Shown here: positions 1 to 7,618 of the stretch, piece by piece | How positions within the stretch are numbered: position 1 is the stretch's first letter | How the letters are laid out: every line of letters begins with the position of its first letter | NCBI GenBank assembly: GCA_030037495.1 | Contig: JASHRG010000020.1 | Location: 1 to 49,145, forward strand | Origin: Microcaldota archaeon | Lineage (GTDB): Archaea; Micrarchaeota; Micrarchaeia; Micrarchaeales; Micrarchaeaceae | Direction: 5' to 3' | Length of the DNA: 49,145 bases | Notes under the pieces: model-generated | Told to the model about the DNA's origin: nothing | What the model saw: only the letters and a program-made list of their open reading frames with translations | Databases searched by the model: none | Position numbers and translations under genes: made by a program

Positions 1-195
1 TCCTTTTTCCAGGCAGTAGCACTTTTCTTATTTAACGATCCAAAGAGGCCTTCTAATTGTGATATATCCCCTTTACTGCCTTTGCCCTTAATCAGTGCCT
101 CTATCGTTTTTGAGAATGATTCGTTCTTTTTCATTTTCTGCAGCTCACTGTATACGGTTTCTGATACAACTATTACTCTAGACACTGATCTCATC
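1..195 (-). CDS. VapB-like (DUF217-type) antitoxin, truncated by window edge
   Basis: Not in ORF track. Minus translation from ATG at 195: MRSVSRVIVVSETVYSELQKMKKNESFSKTIEALIKGKGSKGDISQLEGLFGSLNKKSATAWKK...; same architecture as the VapB-like ORF at 17184-17399. Confidence 0.75.
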
Positions 196-219
196 TATAT
201 ATATTTCTATATATAGATA
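194..219. promoter_or_regulatory. Perfect inverted repeat ATCTATATATA-TTTC-TATATATAGAT at the start codon of the VapB-like gene; putative operator
   Basis: 11-bp arms, 4-nt spacer, read directly. Confidence 0.5.
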
Positions 220-263
220 TAAAAACCTTTCTATCTCAAATGGTCAATTCATATTGAGAGGTC

Positions 264-325
264 AAGCGTCCAGCCCACGCGAAGTGATGTGGACTTCATG
301 CATGTTTATATACCTGTCAATATAT
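264..325. repeat. Copy A of a direct repeat (copy B at 1550-1612)
   Basis: 33/37 identical core (264-300 vs 1550-1586), then looser similarity through TTTATATA...TCAATATA. Confidence 0.75.
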
Positions 326-343
326 CAACATTCACGAATATAG

Positions 344-541
344 CTATTCTATTTCTTTTTTATGATTCTTAAACCATGTCTTAAATTGATTAGTGGTGCA
401 GCAACAGTCGCAGCCATGTCTAAAATCATTATATTCAGATTTTACTGTATGGCCTATTCCATGTTCGCAGACTATCTCTATGCGGCCGTCTGCTCTTCGA
501 TTGAATTTAAAAGTGTTTGGCGTAGCTATCCCGCTAAAAAT
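344..541 (-). CDS. Small Cys/His-rich protein, putative, no canonical start codon
   Basis: Not in ORF track. Open frame 344-544: ..IFSGIATPNTFKFNRRADGRIEIVCEHGIGHTVKSEYNDFRHGCDCCCTTNQFKTWFKNHKKEIE*; only ATT/ATA starts; overlaps 3' end of the Fic gene. Confidence 0.45.
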   Translation of the reverse strand: MFSGIATPNTFKFNRRADGRIEIVCEHGIGHTVKSEYNDFRHGCDCCCTTNQFKTWFKNHKKEIE

Positions 542-1467
542 GTTTTAATTTGTTGGTAGTACTGTTTAAATGCAAATTCAACAAAATTTCTTGGATCTTC
601 AGTTTCGACCGACCTTATCAATGCATCAAAGTAGGCCTCTTTGTTAATAGAGATGTTAATCAACGGAAATTTGCTATCAAACAGTGTTTTATTGAATATT
701 AATCTACAGATTCTTTTGTTTCCGTCCAGAAATGGATGGATCATATATAATTGATAGTGCGCAATAGCCGCTTTTTCTACAGGATTAAGATCAGTATCAT
801 TGTACCATCGTAAGAATTTTTCAAGCAATTTGATAACCTTTTTATGTTCTGGTGGACGATATTTTAGCTCTCTGTCTCCAGAAGAGTCGAACGATCCTTT
901 TTTATATAGATACACTTGCTTCTTCCTAAAGTTTCCTGGGCTCTTTTGCTCGAATGTGGACATTATAGTATTATGAAGCTCAAGGATATACTCTCTATCA
1001 AGCTTGTGAGGCTTTTTTATTGATTCAACAGCACGCAACATATTCTTACTTATTTGTTCCCTTAAGGTCAACCCAGACGCCTTAACCAACGCGTTTGTAA
1101 CGTCAGTTAGATCTACGTCAACTTCCTCTGTTGTTAATGTGGTCAATGTAAATCTCACCATACTATCGATATCGTACTTTCTTCTTTTCGAATTTGTTAA
1201 TTTCTGATACTTCTTGTTAAATGCAGCACTAAAAAGCAGACTTTTAACGATCTCGTCTTTATCTACTAATGAACCAGAATAAGTTTTCCCAGATAATTTT
1301 TGTATGAGCCCTATTCTAAATATGTTTTCAATTTTTTCAAGTTCCTTTTCGGTAGGTTTTCTCGAGCCTATGTACTTGCTAAAACTCTTTGGTTTAGTTG
1401 CTACCCTATAACTCAAAAATGAGTAGTAGTAATTCCCTCCTCTAATCTTTTTAACAAGTAGCGCCAT
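526..1467 (-). CDS. Fic/Doc family protein
   Basis: Fido motif HPFLDGNKRICR in a helical context; Doc-like NKR rather than NGR. Confidence 0.88.
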   Translation of the reverse strand: MALLVKKIRGGNYYYSFLSYRVATKPKSFSKYIGSRKPTEKELEKIENIFRIGLIQKLSGKTYSGSLVDKDEIVKSLLFSAAFNKKYQKLTNSKRRKYDIDSMVRFTLTTLTTEEVDVDLTDVTNALVKASGLTLREQISKNMLRAVESIKKPHKLDREYILELHNTIMSTFEQKSPGNFRKKQVYLYKKGSFDSSGDRELKYRPPEHKKVIKLLEKFLRWYNDTDLNPVEKAAIAHYQLYMIHPFLDGNKRICRLIFNKTLFDSKFPLINISINKEAYFDALIRSVETEDPRNFVEFAFKQYYQQIKTFLAG

Positions 1468-1474
1468 AATATAA

Positions 1475-1549
1475 TTAGGTAGACAAAATATTTAAATCTG
1501 TCTACCTAACAGGTTAGGTAGACAAAATGTTACTTTAATGTCTACCTAA
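1475..1549. promoter_or_regulatory. Operator-like array of four alternating half-sites upstream of fic; A/T-rich AAATATTTAAAT inside
   Basis: TTAGGTAGACA (1475-1485), TGTCTACCTAAC (1499-1510), GTTAGGTAGACA (1513-1524), TGTCTACCTAA (1539-1549). Confidence 0.8.
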
Positions 1550-1612
1550 AAGCGCCCAGTCCACGTCAAGTGATGTGGACTTCATGAATATTTATATATG
1601 CATCAATATACG
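1550..1612. repeat. Copy B of direct repeat (see 264-325)
   Basis: AAGCGCCCAGTCCACGTCAAGTGATGTGGACTTCATG vs AAGCGTCCAGCCCACGCGAAGTGATGTGGACTTCATG. Confidence 0.75.
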
Positions 1613-1613
1613 T

Positions 1614-2246
1614 CTATACTTTCTTTGGCGCTCCTTCTACAGCAAGCCAAACGCAATCAGTATCTGCATAATATGCATGCCATGGATAGTTGCCTTTTTC
1701 ATCGTAGAATGGCTCATGTGTATATCCAGGGCTCATGAATACCTCTTGGTAGAGCATAGACCTATCTTCTTTGTAGAACTTTTGCATTCTGCCTATTCCA
1801 AATATCTGAGTGTGGATCTCCAGAAAGTCATTTGGATGTTTATGGATTCTGCAATCAGTACCTGCTGCTGCAAACCACAAATAAAACTTTAGCTTGCCTG
1901 CACTATCAACATCAGATTTCCATAGTCCTGTTTTTTTGAATTTTGCCAGGGGGTAAAGTTTGTATATATGTGTCCATTTTTTCTTTGCAAGGGCAGCATA
2001 TCTGAATGATTTCTGCGCAATAAAATCCGGTTTAATGTTTATGCAGATAAGTTTCTCTGCACTTGCAATTGTTACATTGGTAAAAATAGATGACTTCCAA
2101 GGCGTAAGCCAAACAGTTCCTACTTTTATTGGCTTCTTGCCTATGTTATAAACTATGGTCTTGCCTCTAATCTTGTGATTTCTAACTTTTTCTAGATACT
2201 GCACTTTAACAAAAGGCTCAGAAAACTTCAAAATTTTAGATTTCAT
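1614..2246 (-). CDS. Cupin-like hypothetical protein
   Basis: His-rich cupin-like stretch HKHPNDFLEIHTQIFGIGRM...YQEVFMSPGYTHEPFYD. Confidence 0.5.
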   Translation of the reverse strand: MKSKILKFSEPFVKVQYLEKVRNHKIRGKTIVYNIGKKPIKVGTVWLTPWKSSIFTNVTIASAEKLICINIKPDFIAQKSFRYAALAKKKWTHIYKLYPLAKFKKTGLWKSDVDSAGKLKFYLWFAAAGTDCRIHKHPNDFLEIHTQIFGIGRMQKFYKEDRSMLYQEVFMSPGYTHEPFYDEKGNYPWHAYYADTDCVWLAVEGAPKKV

Positions 2247-2349
2247 TTACACACTAAATTTGTTTATCTACTAATGTATAAGAACCCTCCTAGTTTAATG
2301 AAGTGGACCTGGAGTCCATTTTTGACGTTTTGTCGTCGATAAACCTTAT

Positions 2350-2419
2350 GGACTTGGCGGGAATCGCACCCGCGACTCCCCGTTGCGAACGGGGTATTTT
2401 ACTACTATACTACAAGCCC
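2350..2419 (-). tRNA. tRNA-Ala(CGC)
   Basis: Acceptor GGGCTTG/CAAGTCC with G3:U70 (Ala identity pair), anticodon arm CCCCG-TTCGCAA-CGGGG, T-arm GCGGG-TGCGATT-CCCGC, A73; divergent D-arm and T-loop. Confidence 0.8.
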
Positions 2420-2473
2420 TCGAAGCATATCAAGTATTTTAAGGTTTATTATTATATCCTTATTGTTGGTGCC

Positions 2474-3892
2474 ATGGCTAGCGAGAAAAAGCCGCTGATA
2501 CCTGCTCATAAGAGGGCGGAGCTCGAGGCACTGCTCGGCAGGATCCTTAAGGATGTGAAGCCAACCGAGGCAGAGATGGGGCTGGCCACTCGATACGCAA
2601 ACGAGGTCATGCTGCGTTTGAAGAAGGTGGTGCCAGGCAACGTTGAGATACTCTCTGTGGGGTCTGTTGCAAGGGGCACGCAGCTGAGGGGCTCCTCAGA
2701 TATAGACATCTTCTTGTTGTTCCCCAAAGGCACTGCTGAAGACAAGATGGAGAAGAAGGGGCTTGCCCTGGCAAAGAAGATAGTAAAAAAAGGCAAAAGG
2801 GAATCATACCAGATAAAGTATGCGGAGCATCCATATCTTATGCTCACTTTCGAGGACGTAGGCCTCAAGGCAGACATAGTGCCAGCGTTCAAGATAAAGG
2901 ATGCATCAGAGAGGATTACTGCCGTTGACAGGACACAGCTGCACAATGTATTTGTTAACGACAATCTTAGCAGAGGGCAGAAAGACGACGTCATACTTCT
3001 CAAGGCATTCCTAAAGGCGCATGGAATATACGGAGCAGGAGCAAAGATCGAGGGATTCTCCGGCTACTTGTGCGAGCTGCTCATACATCATTATGGCTCA
3101 TTCATAGATGCGTTAATCGGAATGTCAATGCTGAAGCCCCCAGTGACAATCTTGCCAAGCTCAAGAAAGGAGTATAGATATCCATCAAAGGAGTCCATAG
3201 AGTTCATGAAAAAGTTTGACAAAAAGCTTGTCGTGATAGACCCAACTGACTCAAACAGGAACGTTGCAGCAGTCGTAAGCGACGAATCGCTTGCAAGGTT
3301 CGCGATAACATCAAGGATACTGCTCAAGAACCCAAGCTCAGGGGTCTTCTACGGCCCAAGCTACTCTGATGTCTACTCTGAGCGCAAGCTCTCAAGGATA
3401 AGAAAGGAACTGGACCTTAACATCTATGTGCTGCATTTTAGGACACCCGACATAGCAGAGGACATAATCTGGCAGCAGATCCGAAGGCTGGGGTCATCCC
3501 TATCAGGTATACTCCGAAAGAGCGGCTTCCACCCTGTGCTGGTGCTTGAAAACGTAGGCAATGGCGAGGCCATACTCTCGTTTTTCATTTCGAGAAGCTA
3601 TGCAAGCTATCTTGTCGTTGAGGGGCCGAGCGTATTCATGGAAGAATCAGCGGAACGCTTCATGCAGGCCCACTCGAAAAGCCTCGGAATGTTGTTCAAC
3701 AGCGATAGGATCACTTTCCTTGAAGAGCCAAGATTCAATGGCCCCAGGGAGGTGATCCAGGCATCGTTGCTGGACAAGCACCTGCTTCCCTCATATATAA
3801 AAAAGGAGCACATGAAGCTCCACATCAACACAATGCCTGAATCGGCGGCAAAGCTGCTCTACGATGCGTTCATGAGGAAGACAAGCCTATAA
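2474..3892 (+). CDS. cca: CCA-adding enzyme (archaeal class I tRNA nucleotidyltransferase)
   Basis: GSVARGTQLRGSSDIDIFLLFP nucleotidyltransferase signature; ATG at 2474 preferred, since the ORF-track start at 2303 reads through the tRNA. Confidence 0.93.
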   Translation: MASEKKPLIPAHKRAELEALLGRILKDVKPTEAEMGLATRYANEVMLRLKKVVPGNVEILSVGSVARGTQLRGSSDIDIFLLFPKGTAEDKMEKKGLALAKKIVKKGKRESYQIKYAEHPYLMLTFEDVGLKADIVPAFKIKDASERITAVDRTQLHNVFVNDNLSRGQKDDVILLKAFLKAHGIYGAGAKIEGFSGYLCELLIHHYGSFIDALIGMSMLKPPVTILPSSRKEYRYPSKESIEFMKKFDKKLVVIDPTDSNRNVAAVVSDESLARFAITSRILLKNPSSGVFYGPSYSDVYSERKLSRIRKELDLNIYVLHFRTPDIAEDIIWQQIRRLGSSLSGILRKSGFHPVLVLENVGNGEAILSFFISRSYASYLVVEGPSVFMEESAERFMQAHSKSLGMLFNSDRITFLEEPRFNGPREVIQASLLDKHLLPSYIKKEHMKLHINTMPESAAKLLYDAFMRKTSL

Positions 3893-4468
3893 CTAGAGCC
3901 CGTACTTGTTCCCGGATTTAATCAAACTAGTAAGCCCATGCAGCTCATCAATTATCTCCAGCTTTGGCCTTTTTGCCCTTGAGCCTTTTGACACTGAAAC
4001 AATGTATTTTATCAGTTTCCTCTTGTCTGCATCTGTCCCAGCTTCATAAAGCTCCGAGCATTTTCCAGAGATTCTTGTTCCGCAGTAGTCGATTGCTTCA
4101 GACGCAATGTTCTCGACCATCATCTCCCTAGGATACTTCCTTTTTTCAAGCCTTTTCACAAGCTCGCCAAGCCTGCATCTCGTAACGACTGCAATCCTGT
4201 ACCTTAGCCTAAGCTCTGGCGCAAGATGCCCCACAAGTATCACGGTGCATGTTTTCTTTTTCCTGAGAAGCCCGGCCACATTCCTGTTAAGCCTTCCCAG
4301 GTCCACTATCATAGTACCGAATCTGTCCTTTTTTGAGTAGAGTCTATATCTCTTCACAAGCTCGTTTATTTCTATAATCAAGGAATCGCCCAGCGACTTG
4401 CCCAGCCTCCTGGCAAACGTGCTCTTGCCGCTGCCAGGCGTTCCTGTCACTGCTATCAAAAGCCCCAT
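3893..4468 (-). CDS. AK6/Fap7-like adenylate kinase family NTPase
   Basis: MGLLIAVTGTPGSGKSTFARRLG Walker A; length and NMP-kinase pattern; internal ATG at 4468. Confidence 0.85.
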   Translation of the reverse strand: MGLLIAVTGTPGSGKSTFARRLGKSLGDSLIIEINELVKRYRLYSKKDRFGTMIVDLGRLNRNVAGLLRKKKTCTVILVGHLAPELRLRYRIAVVTRCRLGELVKRLEKRKYPREMMVENIASEAIDYCGTRISGKCSELYEAGTDADKRKLIKYIVSVSKGSRAKRPKLEIIDELHGLTSLIKSGNKYGL

Positions 4469-4520
4469 GAAATTCGTAATCTTATTAAATTCCAAGTTAA
4501 TAATCCATACGGTCGCTTTT

Positions 4521-4769
4521 ATGAAGGAAGACGATGCAGCAACAAGGAAGCGCATAGAGAAGGACATACGGGGCTTTTATGCAAACCTTGCAAAAATCTC
4601 ATCGCTCGGCCACGAGAAACAGGCCATGAAGGTAATAGAAATGTCAAAGATGTACGCAAGCGACTCAAGCAGCTACCTTGAGAAGGGCGACCTCTACACA
4701 GCGTTCTCGTGCATATCATACGCGCACGGGCTCCTCGACGCAATACTCGAGCTAAATGACCAGAAGTAG
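4521..4769 (+). CDS. DUF357 family protein
   Basis: MKEDDAATRKRIEKDIRGFYANLAKI...SYAHGLLDAILEL; adjacent to trm1. Confidence 0.7.
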   Translation: MKEDDAATRKRIEKDIRGFYANLAKISSLGHEKQAMKVIEMSKMYASDSSSYLEKGDLYTAFSCISYAHGLLDAILELNDQK

Positions 4770-5862
4770 TGTTCCAATGTACAGTGAAGGAAAGGCGAAG
4801 ATAAAATATCACGGAGCTGCGTTCCTGAACCCAAGCGCAAAGTTTCTTAGGGATCTCAGCGTCGCGTTCATCGCGCAGTCCGCAAAGAGAAGCACAAGGA
4901 TACTGGACCCGACAGGAGCAACCGGGATTCGTGGAATAAGGTTTTATCTCGAGACAAAGTCAAGGAGCATAACGATAATTGACATAAACAAAAAAGCGGC
5001 GAACATGGCAGCAAGAAACGCGAAGTTCAACGGGGTCAGGGCAAAAGTGCTCCACACAAGCATACAGGAATTCTCAAGCGCCAAAAGAGACAAGTTTTCA
5101 GTCATAGACCTGGACCCGTTCGGCGGCTGCACCCCGTACATAAACGACCTAATGAGGATATCAAAGAACGGCACATGCCTGCTTGCTACAGCAACAGACA
5201 CGGCTGTGCTCTGCGGAGCCCACGAGAAGGCGTGCGTCAAGATATACGACGCAAAGCCCATGCACAACGAACTTTGCCATGAGGTCGGTATAAGGATACT
5301 CCTTGGGTACATAGCAAGGGTGGCAGCGCAGTTCAACTACGGGATAAAGGTGATAATGGCCCTTTCATACCTGCACTACATGAAGGTGTTCGTGAAGCTC
5401 GAGTACGGCGCAGAAAAGTCAATGAATTCCGTAAACAACCTTGGGTACGCATTCTACTGCAACGCCTGCGGCGCCAGGAGCATTGAAAAGGGGATGTTCC
5501 CGCGCAATGCTGCCTGCGGTTTCTGCAAGGCCAGGCTAGCCATTGCAGGCAAGCTCTGGGCAGGGCCAATCAAGGATCAGGTTTCCATAAAGCAGATGCT
5601 TGACTTTTTCATTGAGAACAAAATGGACAAAAACGAGATAAAGGTGCTTGACATGCTATACAACGAGCCCGAGGTTCCCCTATACTACTCAATACCCAGG
5701 GCAACAAGCAGGCTCAGGCTACAGTCTGTAAGCCCATCAAGCGTGGTTGAGAGGCTGAGGCAGATGGGCTTTCTCGCAGCCAGGACGCACTTCGATGATT
5801 CAAGCGTAAAGACGAACGCCACCATAAGGGATATAAACACCGTACTTGCTCCAAAAAAGTGA
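4756..5862 (+). CDS. trm1: tRNA (guanine(26)-N(2))-dimethyltransferase
   Basis: DPTGATGIRGIR SAM site, DLDPFGG motif, C-terminal zinc ribbon CxxC..CxxC. Confidence 0.93.
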   Translation: MTRSSVPMYSEGKAKIKYHGAAFLNPSAKFLRDLSVAFIAQSAKRSTRILDPTGATGIRGIRFYLETKSRSITIIDINKKAANMAARNAKFNGVRAKVLHTSIQEFSSAKRDKFSVIDLDPFGGCTPYINDLMRISKNGTCLLATATDTAVLCGAHEKACVKIYDAKPMHNELCHEVGIRILLGYIARVAAQFNYGIKVIMALSYLHYMKVFVKLEYGAEKSMNSVNNLGYAFYCNACGARSIEKGMFPRNAACGFCKARLAIAGKLWAGPIKDQVSIKQMLDFFIENKMDKNEIKVLDMLYNEPEVPLYYSIPRATSRLRLQSVSPSSVVERLRQMGFLAARTHFDDSSVKTNATIRDINTVLAPKK

Positions 5863-5958
5863 TTGCTCACTTCCGCTTCTCAAGGGTATTTACATGGGTC
5901 GCAAAAGGCTTAAATACCTGCTTCACTGCTAAAATCATGTACATCAGCGCCTGGGTGG

Positions 5959-6390
5959 GTGAAGATGGATAGGGAGATACAAACCTGTATGACTGGGGAG
6001 GGTATGGAAGAATTTGCAGAGAGCGAGCGCTGCAAAAAATGCGGAATGGAGGTATATCCATTCTCAAAAAAGTACTCGGTCAGCAGCGGCGACTACTTCT
6101 GCATCAAGTGCGCGGAGAAGGCTGACAGGGACTACCTGATAAAGAACAGCTGCTCTGTCTGCAAGAGGCTTCTTGACAGAGGCGAGGTCAAGATAGTGAT
6201 GCCATCCAAGATCTATGGCGCAGAGCGCATGCCAGTCATAGACAGGCTCATTTGCATGGGCTGTTACAGGAGAATGGGCTCAAGAAGCATGGACAGGAGG
6301 TCATTCAGACATAAGATATCCCAGATAAGGCTTGGCATAAGGAAGGGCTTTGCCAAGAGGGCAATGCAAAGGCAACCCAGCCAAACTTAG
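5959..6390 (+). CDS. Tandem zinc-finger (LIM-like) protein with basic C-terminus
   Basis: CKKC..CIKC and CSVC..CMGC pairs, then Arg/Lys-rich tail; GTG 5959 or ATG 5965 start. Confidence 0.6.
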   Translation: MKMDREIQTCMTGEGMEEFAESERCKKCGMEVYPFSKKYSVSSGDYFCIKCAEKADRDYLIKNSCSVCKRLLDRGEVKIVMPSKIYGAERMPVIDRLICMGCYRRMGSRSMDRRSFRHKISQIRLGIRKGFAKRAMQRQPSQT

Positions 6391-6394
6391 TCTA

Positions 6395-6814
6395 TCATCT
6401 GCCATCTGTGGCTTTAGCTGCTGCTGCAAAGAACCTAGGATTATGCTTCTGCGAGTATACGCTTAAAGAGGTTACTCTGTGTGCTTTTTGTAGTTTTCTT
6501 CTAAGAGCTCCAAGAAGTGCTGTCCCTATCCCTAGCCCTCTGTGCTGTGGGTCAACCGTCAAGCCATCTGCCGCGCCTTCGCCGTTATCAAGCCATCCAA
6601 ATATAGAACCAACCACGCCAGCATCTTGGACTGCAACAAAACAAAGGCCCTTCCCCTCGTTGCTGAGGAGAGTCATGAATGCCTGTTCTGTAAACCCTTC
6701 TCTTAGCATACTCTCTTGTTTCAACAACGCCCTGATCTTAGGAAAATCTCCAGGAACAGCCTCCCTTATCCTAAGTTCTGCTCTAGGCAAAGGCCTAGGT
6801 TTATGTACCATCAA
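6395..6814 (-). CDS. GNAT family N-acetyltransferase
   Basis: DGLTVDPQHRGLGIGTALLGALRRKL acetyl-CoA binding motif. Confidence 0.88.
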   Translation of the reverse strand: MMVHKPRPLPRAELRIREAVPGDFPKIRALLKQESMLREGFTEQAFMTLLSNEGKGLCFVAVQDAGVVGSIFGWLDNGEGAADGLTVDPQHRGLGIGTALLGALRRKLQKAHRVTSLSVYSQKHNPRFFAAAAKATDGR

Positions 6815-6820
6815 ACCAAG

Positions 6821-7513
6821 TTATCTCTTCTTGAAGTTCCTTGCGCTGACGCTTATCATGTGATGTTCAGAATCGTAGCCAAGCGCGCTCTTGAAGGTGT
6901 CAGGGTCAAGCTCAACCGTGCTGTCAGAATAAGGGTCATTTACGTATATGGTGTCCTTGTCATAACCCTTCACAACAACCCAGTGTGGCTGCGGCTCTGC
7001 GCCTGGATTTAGCGCATTTAGGTTGACAAGCACTATGGGTATCCTTCCCTGGTTTATCTGCTTCTTTATAGTGTTTACTGTAGTAACTCCGTACTGTTCC
7101 TTTACGTTATATTCATGGGTCTTCTTCTTTATCTCATCAAACGCAGAGGTCAGCGTTTCAAGGTTTATGCCCTCATAGACTGCAAGCTTCTTTTCGTAGC
7201 CAGCATCCTTCACGTTGCTGAATATCTGCGGAGATGCACCCCTCTTTGCCAACGCATAAGCTATTCCGTACCTTGATCCGTGCCAGACGCTGCCCCCTAT
7301 CGCATCCATGTAGATTGCCTCCTTTTCGTCCTTTGTGAGCTTGAAATGCTTGTTCAGGTACTTGAGCACCATCATTATGCTGGCTGCGCTGCTCATGAAC
7401 TCGTACTCCTGCCCATACACTGGAACCTCAAAGAGTTTTGACTCTTTGAGCTTTGGTCTGGAAGGTCTTGGAGATCTCTTCGCCTTCATTCTCTTCTGCT
7501 TCTTCATAAACAT
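6821..7513 (-). CDS. C39-like peptidase-fold protein, possibly catalytically inactive
   Basis: MSSAASIMMVLKYL (position of CGPAS) and PHWVVVKGYDKDTIYVNDPYSD; ATG 7513 or 7507 preferred over the TTG inside the tRNA. Confidence 0.7.
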   Translation of the reverse strand: MFMKKQKRMKAKRSPRPSRPKLKESKLFEVPVYGQEYEFMSSAASIMMVLKYLNKHFKLTKDEKEAIYMDAIGGSVWHGSRYGIAYALAKRGASPQIFSNVKDAGYEKKLAVYEGINLETLTSAFDEIKKKTHEYNVKEQYGVTTVNTIKKQINQGRIPIVLVNLNALNPGAEPQPHWVVVKGYDKDTIYVNDPYSDSTVELDPDTFKSALGYDSEHHMISVSARNFKKR

Positions 7514-7521
7514 CACATTAT

Positions 7522-7618
7522 GCAGGGAGGGAGATTTGTTCAATGGTTTTGAACTCCCGCAGGCCTAAGCCAACAGATCTTGAGTCTGCCGCGTTTGACC
7601 AAGCTCCGCCATCCCTGC
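7522..7618 (-). tRNA. tRNA-Leu(CAA) with ~13-nt insertion/intron in the T-loop
   Basis: Acceptor GCAGGGA/TCCCTGC, anticodon GCAGA-CTCAAGA-TCTGT, long variable arm, T-stem GGGAG/CTCCC enclosing a 20-nt loop. Confidence 0.85.

Noticed and set aside
362-559. ORF-track 65-aa plus-strand ORF
   Set aside because: Antisense to the Cys/His minus-strand frame and the fic 3' end; no recognisable protein pattern.
254-1586. Tiny parallel ORFs MKSTSLRVGWTLDLSI and MKSTSLDVDWALLGRH inside the two leader repeats
   Set aside because: Too short to support as genes; TATA-like element lies too close to the ATG for a leaderless start. Mentioned only because both copies share the frame.
2303-2473. Upstream extension of the cca ORF
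   Set aside because: Reads through the minus-strand tRNA-Ala; homology begins at MASEKKPLIP (2474).
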